From NCBI GenBank assembly GCA_022792885.1, contig JAAWBX010000004.1, forward strand, positions 1 to 64,000: a stretch of 64,000 bases of DNA. The letters are read 5' to 3'. This document shows positions 1-7,818 of the stretch, one piece after another. This stretch comes from Lachnospiraceae bacterium (lineage in GTDB: Bacteria > Bacillota > Clostridia > Lachnospirales > Lachnospiraceae). The notes under the pieces were generated by a model. The model was given only the letters and a program-made list of their open reading frames with translations, was not told the origin of the DNA and did not search any database. A program made the position numbers and the translations under genes. Each line of letters starts with the position of its first letter. The first letter of the stretch is position 1.

Positions 1-864
1 ATTACTGATTTTTCAATCATCTTGGAAAGCATCGTCAGAGATTTGAATGTGCTCTCTGCTCAGATGCAGCAACAGATGGAATTGATGCATACCTGTGATG
101 AATATATGCGGACCATGGATACTTCGGCGGGCAACACAGATACCGGCATAAAAATCGTCTTGCAGAATATGGAAAAAACAAACACGCTATCCATGACAGG
201 CGCACAGAACTTGCAGCAAACGATACAGGAGATGGAGGAAACTTTCTTCTCCGCACAAAAAACCAATGAACTGGCCCTCCGGCTTAATCTGCGCTGTGAG
301 CAGATTGAGGGAATCTTAAAAAGCATTGAGGACATATCCGTGCAAACGACTACTCTTTCACTCAATGCTTCGATTGAAGCGACGAGCGCCGGTGTTCGTG
401 GCAAAGAGTTTTCCGTGGTGGCTGCCAATATAAAAGATTTGTCGGAATCAACAGCAGGGGCCGTTTCCGATATTGAGGGTTTGTTACAGAGGATGAAAGC
501 GGATACATCCGATATGATTGAGCGATCTGAAGTCAGTTTGAGGCAAGTAGAAACCGGACTGCAGCAGGTGACTGACACCAACCGGCTGTTCGATGAAATT
601 GTGCAGAATATTCACAATATTCAAACACAGTGTCATACGGTTCTTAAGTGCAGCGGCGAGGTGATCGGCGAATTGCAGCAAATCAATGAACAAATCCGGG
701 CAACCAGCCATTTCTTTGCAGAAACGGCATCGTATACGTCTAAAGTGGCTGCACAGGTTCGCGATAGGTCGAATGAGTCCAAAGAAATGATGCAAAAGCT
801 GCGGAAGCTGAATATGGAAACAAACCTTTTGACAGTGAATGCGCTTGAGAACTTTGAAAGATAG
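1..864 (+). CDS. Methyl-accepting chemotaxis protein, 5'-truncated by window edge
   Basis: The reading frame is open from base 1, so the true start lies outside the window. A TTG at 22 is only the first start-like codon. The 287 visible residues are almost entirely helical and contain the signature of the MCP signalling hairpin tip: NASIEAT, then a G-rich GVRGKEFSVVA stretch, then a following helix with LSES. This is the part that contacts CheA and CheW. No transmembrane segment, sensor domain or HAMP domain is visible in the retained part. The C-terminus ends in helix with no CheR pentapeptide. The tip is divergent from the usual NAAIEAARAG, which suggests a specialised or less typical receptor. 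It converges on the flavoprotein gene. Family call is firm, ligand unknown. Confidence 0.85.
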   Translation: MTDFSIILESIVRDLNVLSAQMQQQMELMHTCDEYMRTMDTSAGNTDTGIKIVLQNMEKTNTLSMTGAQNLQQTIQEMEETFFSAQKTNELALRLNLRCEQIEGILKSIEDISVQTTTLSLNASIEATSAGVRGKEFSVVAANIKDLSESTAGAVSDIEGLLQRMKADTSDMIERSEVSLRQVETGLQQVTDTNRLFDEIVQNIHNIQTQCHTVLKCSGEVIGELQQINEQIRATSHFFAETASYTSKVAAQVRDRSNESKEMMQKLRKLNMETNLLTVNALENFER

Positions 865-924
865 GCTGCGGGTGCTGACATGAATCATACTTTCCTGACA
901 GCCTTTTTAAACCGGATCCCCGGC

Positions 925-1986
925 TCAGGCGTCGCCGCCCAAAATCCGGGCGGCGAACTCCGCCGTCTTTTTTTCCAGTTCCGGCACGCGCAGGATACTG
1001 AAAGGATCATTGGCCGTTTCCACCATGGCGAAATGGCCGGGCAGAATGAAATTTTTATTAAAGTTCATAGCCCCGATCACCTGCTCCGCCACAATATCCC
1101 CGCCGCTGTACCCGGAAATAACCAGCGCAAAAACCTTCTTGCGGGAAAAATCGTTGGTGCGAAACAAAGCCGTCAACCGGTTGATAAAGGCCGTAATATT
1201 GGCGCTGAGCGCATCGTTGTAATTGGGGCAGATCATAACCAGGCTATCGCAGTCCAAAATAGCCGGATAGACCTTCTCCACCATGATTCCGCCGTAAAAA
1301 CATCCGCCCTGTTCGCCGAAATGAAGACAGTCCTCGTACCGGCAGCCGCGGCAGTCTAAAAGCTGCCCGTTGCGGAGCGAAACCTCGGATACGTCGGCTC
1401 TGTCCGCCAGACAATTCCGTATCTTCTCCCAGAGGAGCAGACTGTTGGAAGTCTTGCGGCTGCTTGCGTGAATCGCCAGCACTTTCTGACGCTCCGGTTT
1501 CGGCATCTCAAACCCGAGCAGACGGCGCACCAGCGCCGTGGCCATATGGCAGTAAGCGCTGAACGGATCGATCTCCAGCACCTTGCTCATAACATGAAAA
1601 TTATACAGAGAACCGGTTGCCTCCACCAGAGGTTTCCCCGGGAACACGCATCCCGCCATGTTAGCGGAAAATACCAGGCGTTTGGCCAGGCTTTTGGTAA
1701 ACAGCTCCCCGCTGCCGTCCACCACCACCGCGGCGGCAGCGCCCTCCAGACAGGCGGGATTGGCGCGGAGATATTCCAGCATCCGATAATATTCCAGGTT
1801 GATTCCGGCCTCCGACAGACAGATGGCAAATAGGATTTTCCGCCCGCGCAGATCCCGTTCGGACATCTCCTTCACGGTTAAAATATATTCCGTCCGGACA
1901 TCCGAGAGCGCTTCGCCGAGCACCCGTTCCATCCGGCCGCTCCGTCTGCCTTCCATGCAGGCCGGCTTGATTACAGTCAATAACAT
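925..1986 (-). CDS. Flavodoxin-fold iron-sulfur-flavoprotein-like reductase
   Basis: A protein of 353 residues. The ATG at 1986 was chosen because AAGGAGG lies just upstream; a longer open frame reading back to 2103 would overlap the next gene and lacks a site. The C-terminal half (from about residue 170) has the NADPH-dependent FMN reductase layout: a phosphate-loop ASSRKTSNS, then CRGCRYEDC, a cysteine cluster typical of iron-sulfur flavoproteins, then GYSGGD near the flavin. The N-terminal half also looks like an alpha/beta flavodoxin-like fold, so the protein may be a degenerate tandem duplication. It lies 40 bases downstream of a dehydrogenase-fold gene on the same strand and is probably cotranscribed with it. 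A redox role is likely; substrate unknown. Confidence 0.7.
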   Translation of the reverse strand: MLLTVIKPACMEGRRSGRMERVLGEALSDVRTEYILTVKEMSERDLRGRKILFAICLSEAGINLEYYRMLEYLRANPACLEGAAAAVVVDGSGELFTKSLAKRLVFSANMAGCVFPGKPLVEATGSLYNFHVMSKVLEIDPFSAYCHMATALVRRLLGFEMPKPERQKVLAIHASSRKTSNSLLLWEKIRNCLADRADVSEVSLRNGQLLDCRGCRYEDCLHFGEQGGCFYGGIMVEKVYPAILDCDSLVMICPNYNDALSANITAFINRLTALFRTNDFSRKKVFALVISGYSGGDIVAEQVIGAMNFNKNFILPGHFAMVETANDPFSILRVPELEKKTAEFAARILGGDA

Positions 1987-2026
1987 GGAACCGCCTCCTT
2001 TTTCCCGTGTCGGACGGACATACCCT

Positions 2027-2998
2027 CTATCCCAGTTCGCACAGATTATGATAGGCCGTGCGAATCCGCGTATAGAGCGCGTCCGGCAGGGGAAGATCCT
2101 CATAGACCGGGCCGGCAGCGGTCAGGCGATTTTTGATGCCGAGAAAAGCTCCCCTCGTACCGTCGCCCAAATACAGCGAGCTGTAATGCCATTCTCCCCG
2201 CAAAGTCAGCAGAACGGAGAGAGCCGCCGAGGAGAGAGCCGGGGCGATGTAAGGCTTAAACCCCAGCTCGCGGATCTTAACGTTCGCTTCCACCGTCCGT
2301 TTCGTCAACACCCGGGACAAATTATCGTCGTAGCGCTTTACACTGTCCGCGATGACAAGATCCGCGCCGTGGGGACCGTAAGCCCGCCCTTCCGTCTCAT
2401 AATGGGCGAAACGTTCCTCTTGCCGGGCGTAATATAACGCCCGGGCGTTCATAACGCCCAGACCGTAGCCCTGAATCCGCGCAGGTTCCAGCCCCGACGC
2501 GTCAAGAAACGCACGGCAGAGAGGATCCACCGGGTCGGACACCATCGCCACCATACCGGAATAACCGGCTTTTGCCGCCATACGCCCGTAATGGACCGCC
2601 AGTTCCCGGTTGGCCGCCAACTGCGCCATGCGCACATCTCCGCCGCTGCCGACGGGCGGGACGCCCTTGCTGGCACAGAAGATAAGCAGATCACAGTCGT
2701 ACAAATGATCGACGTCCACCGGTTCCACCGGCGGCAGCTCTTTCATGCCAAAAGGATAAACGATCTGGTTCAGCTCCATCTCCAGCCGTAAAACAGCCGA
2801 TTCCGCGATATCGCAGATCCCGATGGAAGAAATGACGTCGCCGCCCAGCAGACGCAGGCCTACGAGCACGGTAGATCCCACGTCTCCCAGGGCGATCAGG
2901 TGAACCCGGTTGCGACTTTTCAGTTTCACCCCGCAGCCCGTGAGGGGCAGAGGCGAAACGATTCCTTCCTCCCCGTATAAATCTTCGATCCGTTTCAT
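2027..2998 (-). CDS. Lactate/malate dehydrogenase-fold protein
   Basis: 323 residues, starting at an ATG preceded by AAGAGGG. The N-terminal Rossmann segment carries ALGDVGST followed by an acidic strand end (ICDI). The central MVSDPVDPL matches the NP(V)D strand of LDH/MDH enzymes, and GPHGAD at about residue 208 is in the place of the catalytic-histidine GEHGD loop. It is therefore a member of the 2-hydroxyacid NAD-dependent dehydrogenase superfamily, but the glycine-rich loop is altered and the substrate arginine loop cannot be assigned. It sits 15 bases after the giant multidomain gene and 40 before the flavoprotein gene. The arrangement suggests a shared nucleotide- or redox-linked pathway. 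Real substrate unknown; it may not be a classical LDH. Confidence 0.6.
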   Translation of the reverse strand: MKRIEDLYGEEGIVSPLPLTGCGVKLKSRNRVHLIALGDVGSTVLVGLRLLGGDVISSIGICDIAESAVLRLEMELNQIVYPFGMKELPPVEPVDVDHLYDCDLLIFCASKGVPPVGSGGDVRMAQLAANRELAVHYGRMAAKAGYSGMVAMVSDPVDPLCRAFLDASGLEPARIQGYGLGVMNARALYYARQEERFAHYETEGRAYGPHGADLVIADSVKRYDDNLSRVLTKRTVEANVKIRELGFKPYIAPALSSAALSVLLTLRGEWHYSSLYLGDGTRGAFLGIKNRLTAAGPVYEDLPLPDALYTRIRTAYHNLCELG

Positions 2999-3013
2999 AA
3001 ATAAACCCTCTTC

Positions 3014-6000
3014 CTATTGTCTGCCGTGCTGCCCCAGATGCAGCCGCAGCAGGCGCTCAATATCGTTTTCCACATACCTGGACGGGGCCAGATTTTCATC
3101 ATAGTAGACGCCCTCGCCGATATCCGGCCGGCGCGGACAGGTAATCACCTCGCCCAGGCGCTTCAAGGTCAGCTTACGCTCGAAAGTCGCCTGATATTCC
3201 CGCTCCAGCGCCTGCAAAATCGCCCGGGCATTTTCCAGACAGGTGATGGAATACTCAAAAACGGCGTCCTCCCCGGCCGTCTTCATAAAGGACGGCGTCG
3301 TGTACGGCAGAATCAGATTGATCGCCGCGTCGACGTCTTTGTCGATGCTGTCCCCGCCGATAAACGGATAGCAGTCCATCTCGTTGAGCCACAGCTTCAG
3401 GGTGGGCAGGAAATAAGCCCCCTCCACCCTGCGCCCCTTCACCGTCATCAGATCCCTCCCGTTGCCGGTCAGCACCCCGACGATGATTTCCTTCACGTCC
3501 ACCTGATTGGCCTTTAAAATCGGATCAAGGATATTCATCCGGTATCCCTTGTGAAGAAGATCGTCGATAAGGATAACCGGCCGGTCGAAGGACTTAAGGA
3601 TCTTAGCCTGATTGTCCAGCGCGGAGTAATGTTTGGACTCGGCGATGGTAAAGCCGTCCAGATGGCCGGAAAAATATTTCTCCGTGTGGAGCGCTTTCGT
3701 CACCGTGTTCGGCACCACCACGTCGGCCAGAGCCTTCCCGAAAGGAACCGACATATACGGCCCCCGCGCGCCGCCCGGCTCCGTCGGCACATGATTGAGC
3801 TGCGCCACCTTGTTAATAATTTTGTTATGCACGGCGCCGGTATTGAAAGACAGAGTAATCTGTCCGGGATAAATGCTGGTCAGAACCCGCAGAAGGCGGT
3901 TGTGAGCTTCGTCGATAGCCTTCAGAACCTCCGGATTCTTATTCAGCGGATTTTTGATGACGGTCTCCACGTCGCGGTAAATGATGGACGGCGACCGGAT
4001 GTCCGCCGCATATATCGGTTCGCCGCCCGCGTCGGCGATATTGACAAAACCCTGGCGCCGCAGCGCGTCCAATACGCGCTGATTCATGCCCGCCTTGTCT
4101 GCCGGATGGTAGACCACATAGGAAAAATCCCGGGACATGATCTCGGTCAGCACTTCGGTCAGTACAATCTGATTCATGCCGGAAATAGAGCGCCCCTTAC
4201 CGGAAAAGAGAGCGCCGATAACGGCGCAGCCCCCCGCGGCCCGTTCCCGGATGCGGGCCGCGATGGCCGGATTGCCGAATTCGTCCAGAAGCTGGCTCGT
4301 CTCCACCCGATGGGCCGCCGCGAAAGCCGCCACCTTCTTCTGCCGCACGCCGCTCTCAATATACACCATACGGACTTTCTCCCGGTCAAGATAAGCGCCG
4401 ACGGTTTCCATGGAATAACCGCGGTGTATCATCTCGTCCCGGATATCCGAAAGACATTCCGCCGTGCGGTGCTCAAAACTGCTGATATGGATCTCCCGCG
4501 CCTGCAGGACGTGTTTGTAGGCGGGCTCCCGCAGATACAGATTTCTGTCATAAATATAATTCTGCGCCACCGTATCGATCAAATTGGAAATATCCCGGTT
4601 TAAATCAACGTTCTCCCGGATTCGGGTGGAACTGATGTCCTCATAATATTTTTTCAGGGTCAGATTGACAACTTTCCCCCGGATCGGATACCGCTCGCCG
4701 CCTCCCGCCCTCTGCTCGTTGGACTCCCTGGCAAACACGATATGATTCAGGCTGTGAATGGAATCCGCCTCCGGAACCGCTTTGTAGCAGGAAGCGTTGC
4801 GGATCACGTCCGACCCCACGGCGATGTAGAGCTCCCTGCCGGCAAATATCTCCTTCAGCCGCCTGATATCCCCCGGATTCGCAATGTTAACCGGAATATC
4901 CTCCGGAAAAATAAACAGATTATCCTCGTCGGCGATGGACATGGTCATGATCTTCCGGCGCTGCAGCCTCGGCTGCGTATGCTTCGACCAGGAAAATTCA
5001 TCCAGAGCCAGATACACCGTAAAACCCCGGTTGCGGATGGCGGCAGCCACGGCCTTATGACCAAGGCTGAACGGGTCGAAGGTGCCGGGGAAGAACGCCA
5101 CCCGGTTCATCTGCGGCAGCATAAAATCCCCCGCCTCCGACTGATGCTGAGAAATAAAGCGGTAAATGTGATTCAGCACGGCGGCGTTGTTGTAAAATTC
5201 CAGCTCGCCTTCCTTTTTTTCCTCCAGAAGCGTCATTAACTTCTTGTAAACATGGCAGAAGATCTCCGTCTTTTCCGTCAGAGACAGGGATTTGCTGCCA
5301 AAAATATGAGCGCCGAACGTCCAGAACGCCTCCTGGCTGGTGACGGTATTATACCCGGCATAAGCTTTGATAATCAGATTAACCAGACGGAACCGACGCG
5401 CCTCCTTCTGTTCGGACGTCTCCGTGAAACGCCCCCGATACTGCCCGTAATGCTCCACCATGACGCCCAAAGTATTGATCACCGAAGAAACCGCCATCTC
5501 GTTGCCGGTCTGCAGAATTTTCGCCAGGTCGCCGACGGCCTCGTCCAGTTCTTTCGGCGGCAGGTAGAGCATGATGATGCCCAGGTAGTCCGGGATATAT
5601 TTGGAAAACTGGTAATCCCCCAGCTCCAGGCCGTTGAACAATTCCACCGTCAGCTCGTTGCACTGCTCCAGCGGCATGCGGCCGATAATCGAAAGAAGCC
5701 CCTCTCCGGCAACCCTCCGCACGATAACGGTCTCGCTCACCTTAATCAGATTGACAAAATGAGTCGCCACGTGCAGCATCCGTCCCCGGTCGCCCTTGTG
5801 CTCCAACGATTCCAGCATAATGGAAATGTTGGCAATCTTCTGGATCCAGGAGGTGCCCGTCTTTAAATCATCCAGAAACATACCGGCCAGAACCTCATCG
5901 TAGGCGTCCTCCCGCTCCGGAATGTTCATGATACGCCGCAGATCGACCGCATACATCCGCTGTCTGTATGTATCAAAATGACGCCTGGCCGTCCGCAGCA

Positions 6001-7789
6001 CGGCGAGATCGACGCTGCAGCCGTAGCGGCCGTGAACAAATTCCATAAACTGACGAAGCTGTCGGGTGTAGCCCGGCGTACACTGATCCGGGGCGAGAAT
6101 CGACGCGGTATCCAGAAGAATCATGACCGTCTCTTCCTCGTGATCCGTCAGCGTGTAATATTTCTCCAATATATCAAAATAACGATGCCGGCAGCTCTCC
6201 TTACAGCGGGTAATCACCGACCGGGTAAACCCGTCCAGCGTGCTGCCGATCCACTTTTTGTGCTGCTCCGTCATCTTGTAATTCGGGTAGATAATCTTAT
6301 GCAGGTATTCGTCGAACAGGGTCAGATTGTTGACAAGGAGATCCGGCAGTTTTATATCCGCCGGGACTTCCTTCTTATACTCCGCGGAAAATCCCGCCAC
6401 CATGCGTCCCATCAGCTTCGCGGCCTGCCTGCGGATATCGCTCTCCTTATGCGCCAGAAGCTCATAGAGGAATTTCAAAGTCAAAAGCTTCTGCTTCTCC
6501 GTCATATAGGTGTAATATTCACCGAAGATGGCAACGTAAGTCCGCACGTTCTTCCATTGCCGCTCGCTCCTGGCCGCTTCGATAAGGCTGGCAAACTCGC
6601 TGTCTTTATGAAACCGGTTCATGAGCCGGATATTGTGGCCGATAGCCACATATTTCAACCGATCTACCACACCCTGCCCCTCCAAAAGAACCGTACTTCG
6701 CAGGGCAGTATCCCGCGTTCCGGATTCGGCCGGTAAAGGAGCGAAATCCTGCGGCAGCTCCGTCGCCACGCCTTTTTCGATCATATAATCTTCAAAGTCT
6801 TTCAGCTTGTTGTAAACCTTTTGATAGCGCAGTTTTTTCGCTTCATCCACATTGTCCAGCTTGCCCAAAATGACGTCGAAAGCGTCCGCCAGAGAATAAA
6901 AATGAACGATCTCCTCCCCTGATGCATTGCGGCTGCTCTTTACCCGGAAATCCGCATAGATCAACAGCAGAGATTCCACGGACAGATTCTCCAGCTCCAA
7001 ATCCCAGGTGGAATGGTTGGCGGCAATGTGGCCGATCGTCGCCAGGCCAAACCGGTTAAAGCACAGATCCGTATAATAATAGTGGAGATACGGGATTCGC
7101 TTTTCCTCACTCTTGCGACAGCCGTATTTTCCGATATCGTGACCGGCGGCCGCGCCGGAAATCAGGGCCAGATCCACCGGCACGCCGGCACGCTCTAACT
7201 GACGGGCGGCAAACATGGCTACATAGTGGACGCCGCCGATATGTCCCAGCGTATTAAACGGCGTGATATCAATACCGATGCGCATAAACTCATAGACATA
7301 CTTGGCCCTCACCAGCCTGTGAAGGCGGATATACTCCTCGGTAAAGCCTTTCTCTTCCACCTCATTATCGGACAAAAACTCCATGTCTTTCGTAGGATCG
7401 AAAGGCAGCGCCTGCCGCTCGTAGTTATACACGGCGCGCAAAAGCTGCAAAAACCACGCCCGTCCCCGGCGGCATTCGGCATCCTCCTCCACCTGTCCCA
7501 TCTCCGGGTATAGCTGTCCCAGAACATATTGGTAACAGTGCCTCTGCCAGCCTGCCTCAGGCTCCGCCTCAAGAGACGTCACGTGTTCCTTCGCCGCCGA
7601 CAGGATATCTCCCGATAAAAAACGCCCGTCCGCCTGCTCCAGCGATAAAATCTCCTCCGCCAGAGACTTCCAATCCGCGTTTTTCAGCCGCGTATCCATC
7701 TCGCGACGGGAACTGCCGATCTCTTTCAAAAATACTTTGTCCTGAAACGCGCGGACAAATTCCTGGTAAAGCTTCAGATGTCTTTTCAT
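3014..7789 (-). CDS. Giant HD / helical-repeat / cytidylyltransferase / phosphoribosyltransferase-like protein
   Basis: About 1591 residues; the ATG at 7789 follows GGTGGAG, and a GTG at 7798 is an alternative. Domains seen in order: an HD metal-dependent hydrolase region (about residues 180-290, with AAAGHDIGKYG); a long alpha-helical HEAT-like middle (about 300-890); a nucleotidyltransferase of the NadD/cytidylyltransferase class (about 900-1060) with FFPGTFDPFSLGHK containing the T/HxGH site and a VGSDVIRN segment; a mixed alpha/beta segment that may be acetyltransferase-like (about 1140-1290); and a phosphoribosyltransferase-like domain (about 1290-1490) with ILIDDLLHKGYR, the acidic PRPP loop. 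It lies 29 bases after the penicillin-binding protein gene. The combination points to nucleotide, NAD or phosphoribosyl metabolism, but no substrate can be given. The assignment of the middle and acetyltransferase-like parts is weak. Confidence 0.65.
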   Translation of the reverse strand: MKRHLKLYQEFVRAFQDKVFLKEIGSSRREMDTRLKNADWKSLAEEILSLEQADGRFLSGDILSAAKEHVTSLEAEPEAGWQRHCYQYVLGQLYPEMGQVEEDAECRRGRAWFLQLLRAVYNYERQALPFDPTKDMEFLSDNEVEEKGFTEEYIRLHRLVRAKYVYEFMRIGIDITPFNTLGHIGGVHYVAMFAARQLERAGVPVDLALISGAAAGHDIGKYGCRKSEEKRIPYLHYYYTDLCFNRFGLATIGHIAANHSTWDLELENLSVESLLLIYADFRVKSSRNASGEEIVHFYSLADAFDVILGKLDNVDEAKKLRYQKVYNKLKDFEDYMIEKGVATELPQDFAPLPAESGTRDTALRSTVLLEGQGVVDRLKYVAIGHNIRLMNRFHKDSEFASLIEAARSERQWKNVRTYVAIFGEYYTYMTEKQKLLTLKFLYELLAHKESDIRRQAAKLMGRMVAGFSAEYKKEVPADIKLPDLLVNNLTLFDEYLHKIIYPNYKMTEQHKKWIGSTLDGFTRSVITRCKESCRHRYFDILEKYYTLTDHEEETVMILLDTASILAPDQCTPGYTRQLRQFMEFVHGRYGCSVDLAVLRTARRHFDTYRQRMYAVDLRRIMNIPEREDAYDEVLAGMFLDDLKTGTSWIQKIANISIMLESLEHKGDRGRMLHVATHFVNLIKVSETVIVRRVAGEGLLSIIGRMPLEQCNELTVELFNGLELGDYQFSKYIPDYLGIIMLYLPPKELDEAVGDLAKILQTGNEMAVSSVINTLGVMVEHYGQYRGRFTETSEQKEARRFRLVNLIIKAYAGYNTVTSQEAFWTFGAHIFGSKSLSLTEKTEIFCHVYKKLMTLLEEKKEGELEFYNNAAVLNHIYRFISQHQSEAGDFMLPQMNRVAFFPGTFDPFSLGHKAVAAAIRNRGFTVYLALDEFSWSKHTQPRLQRRKIMTMSIADEDNLFIFPEDIPVNIANPGDIRRLKEIFAGRELYIAVGSDVIRNASCYKAVPEADSIHSLNHIVFARESNEQRAGGGERYPIRGKVVNLTLKKYYEDISSTRIRENVDLNRDISNLIDTVAQNYIYDRNLYLREPAYKHVLQAREIHISSFEHRTAECLSDIRDEMIHRGYSMETVGAYLDREKVRMVYIESGVRQKKVAAFAAAHRVETSQLLDEFGNPAIAARIRERAAGGCAVIGALFSGKGRSISGMNQIVLTEVLTEIMSRDFSYVVYHPADKAGMNQRVLDALRRQGFVNIADAGGEPIYAADIRSPSIIYRDVETVIKNPLNKNPEVLKAIDEAHNRLLRVLTSIYPGQITLSFNTGAVHNKIINKVAQLNHVPTEPGGARGPYMSVPFGKALADVVVPNTVTKALHTEKYFSGHLDGFTIAESKHYSALDNQAKILKSFDRPVILIDDLLHKGYRMNILDPILKANQVDVKEIIVGVLTGNGRDLMTVKGRRVEGAYFLPTLKLWLNEMDCYPFIGGDSIDKDVDAAINLILPYTTPSFMKTAGEDAVFEYSITCLENARAILQALEREYQATFERKLTLKRLGEVITCPRRPDIGEGVYYDENLAPSRYVENDIERLLRLHLGQHGRQ

Positions 7790-7818
7790 AATCTCCACCC
7801 GTAAACTTATCGCTTTTA

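Noticed and set aside
880-2437. Long plus-strand frames opposite the flavoprotein and LDH-fold genes
   Set aside because: Antisense shadows of real genes with no start signals or recognisable motifs.
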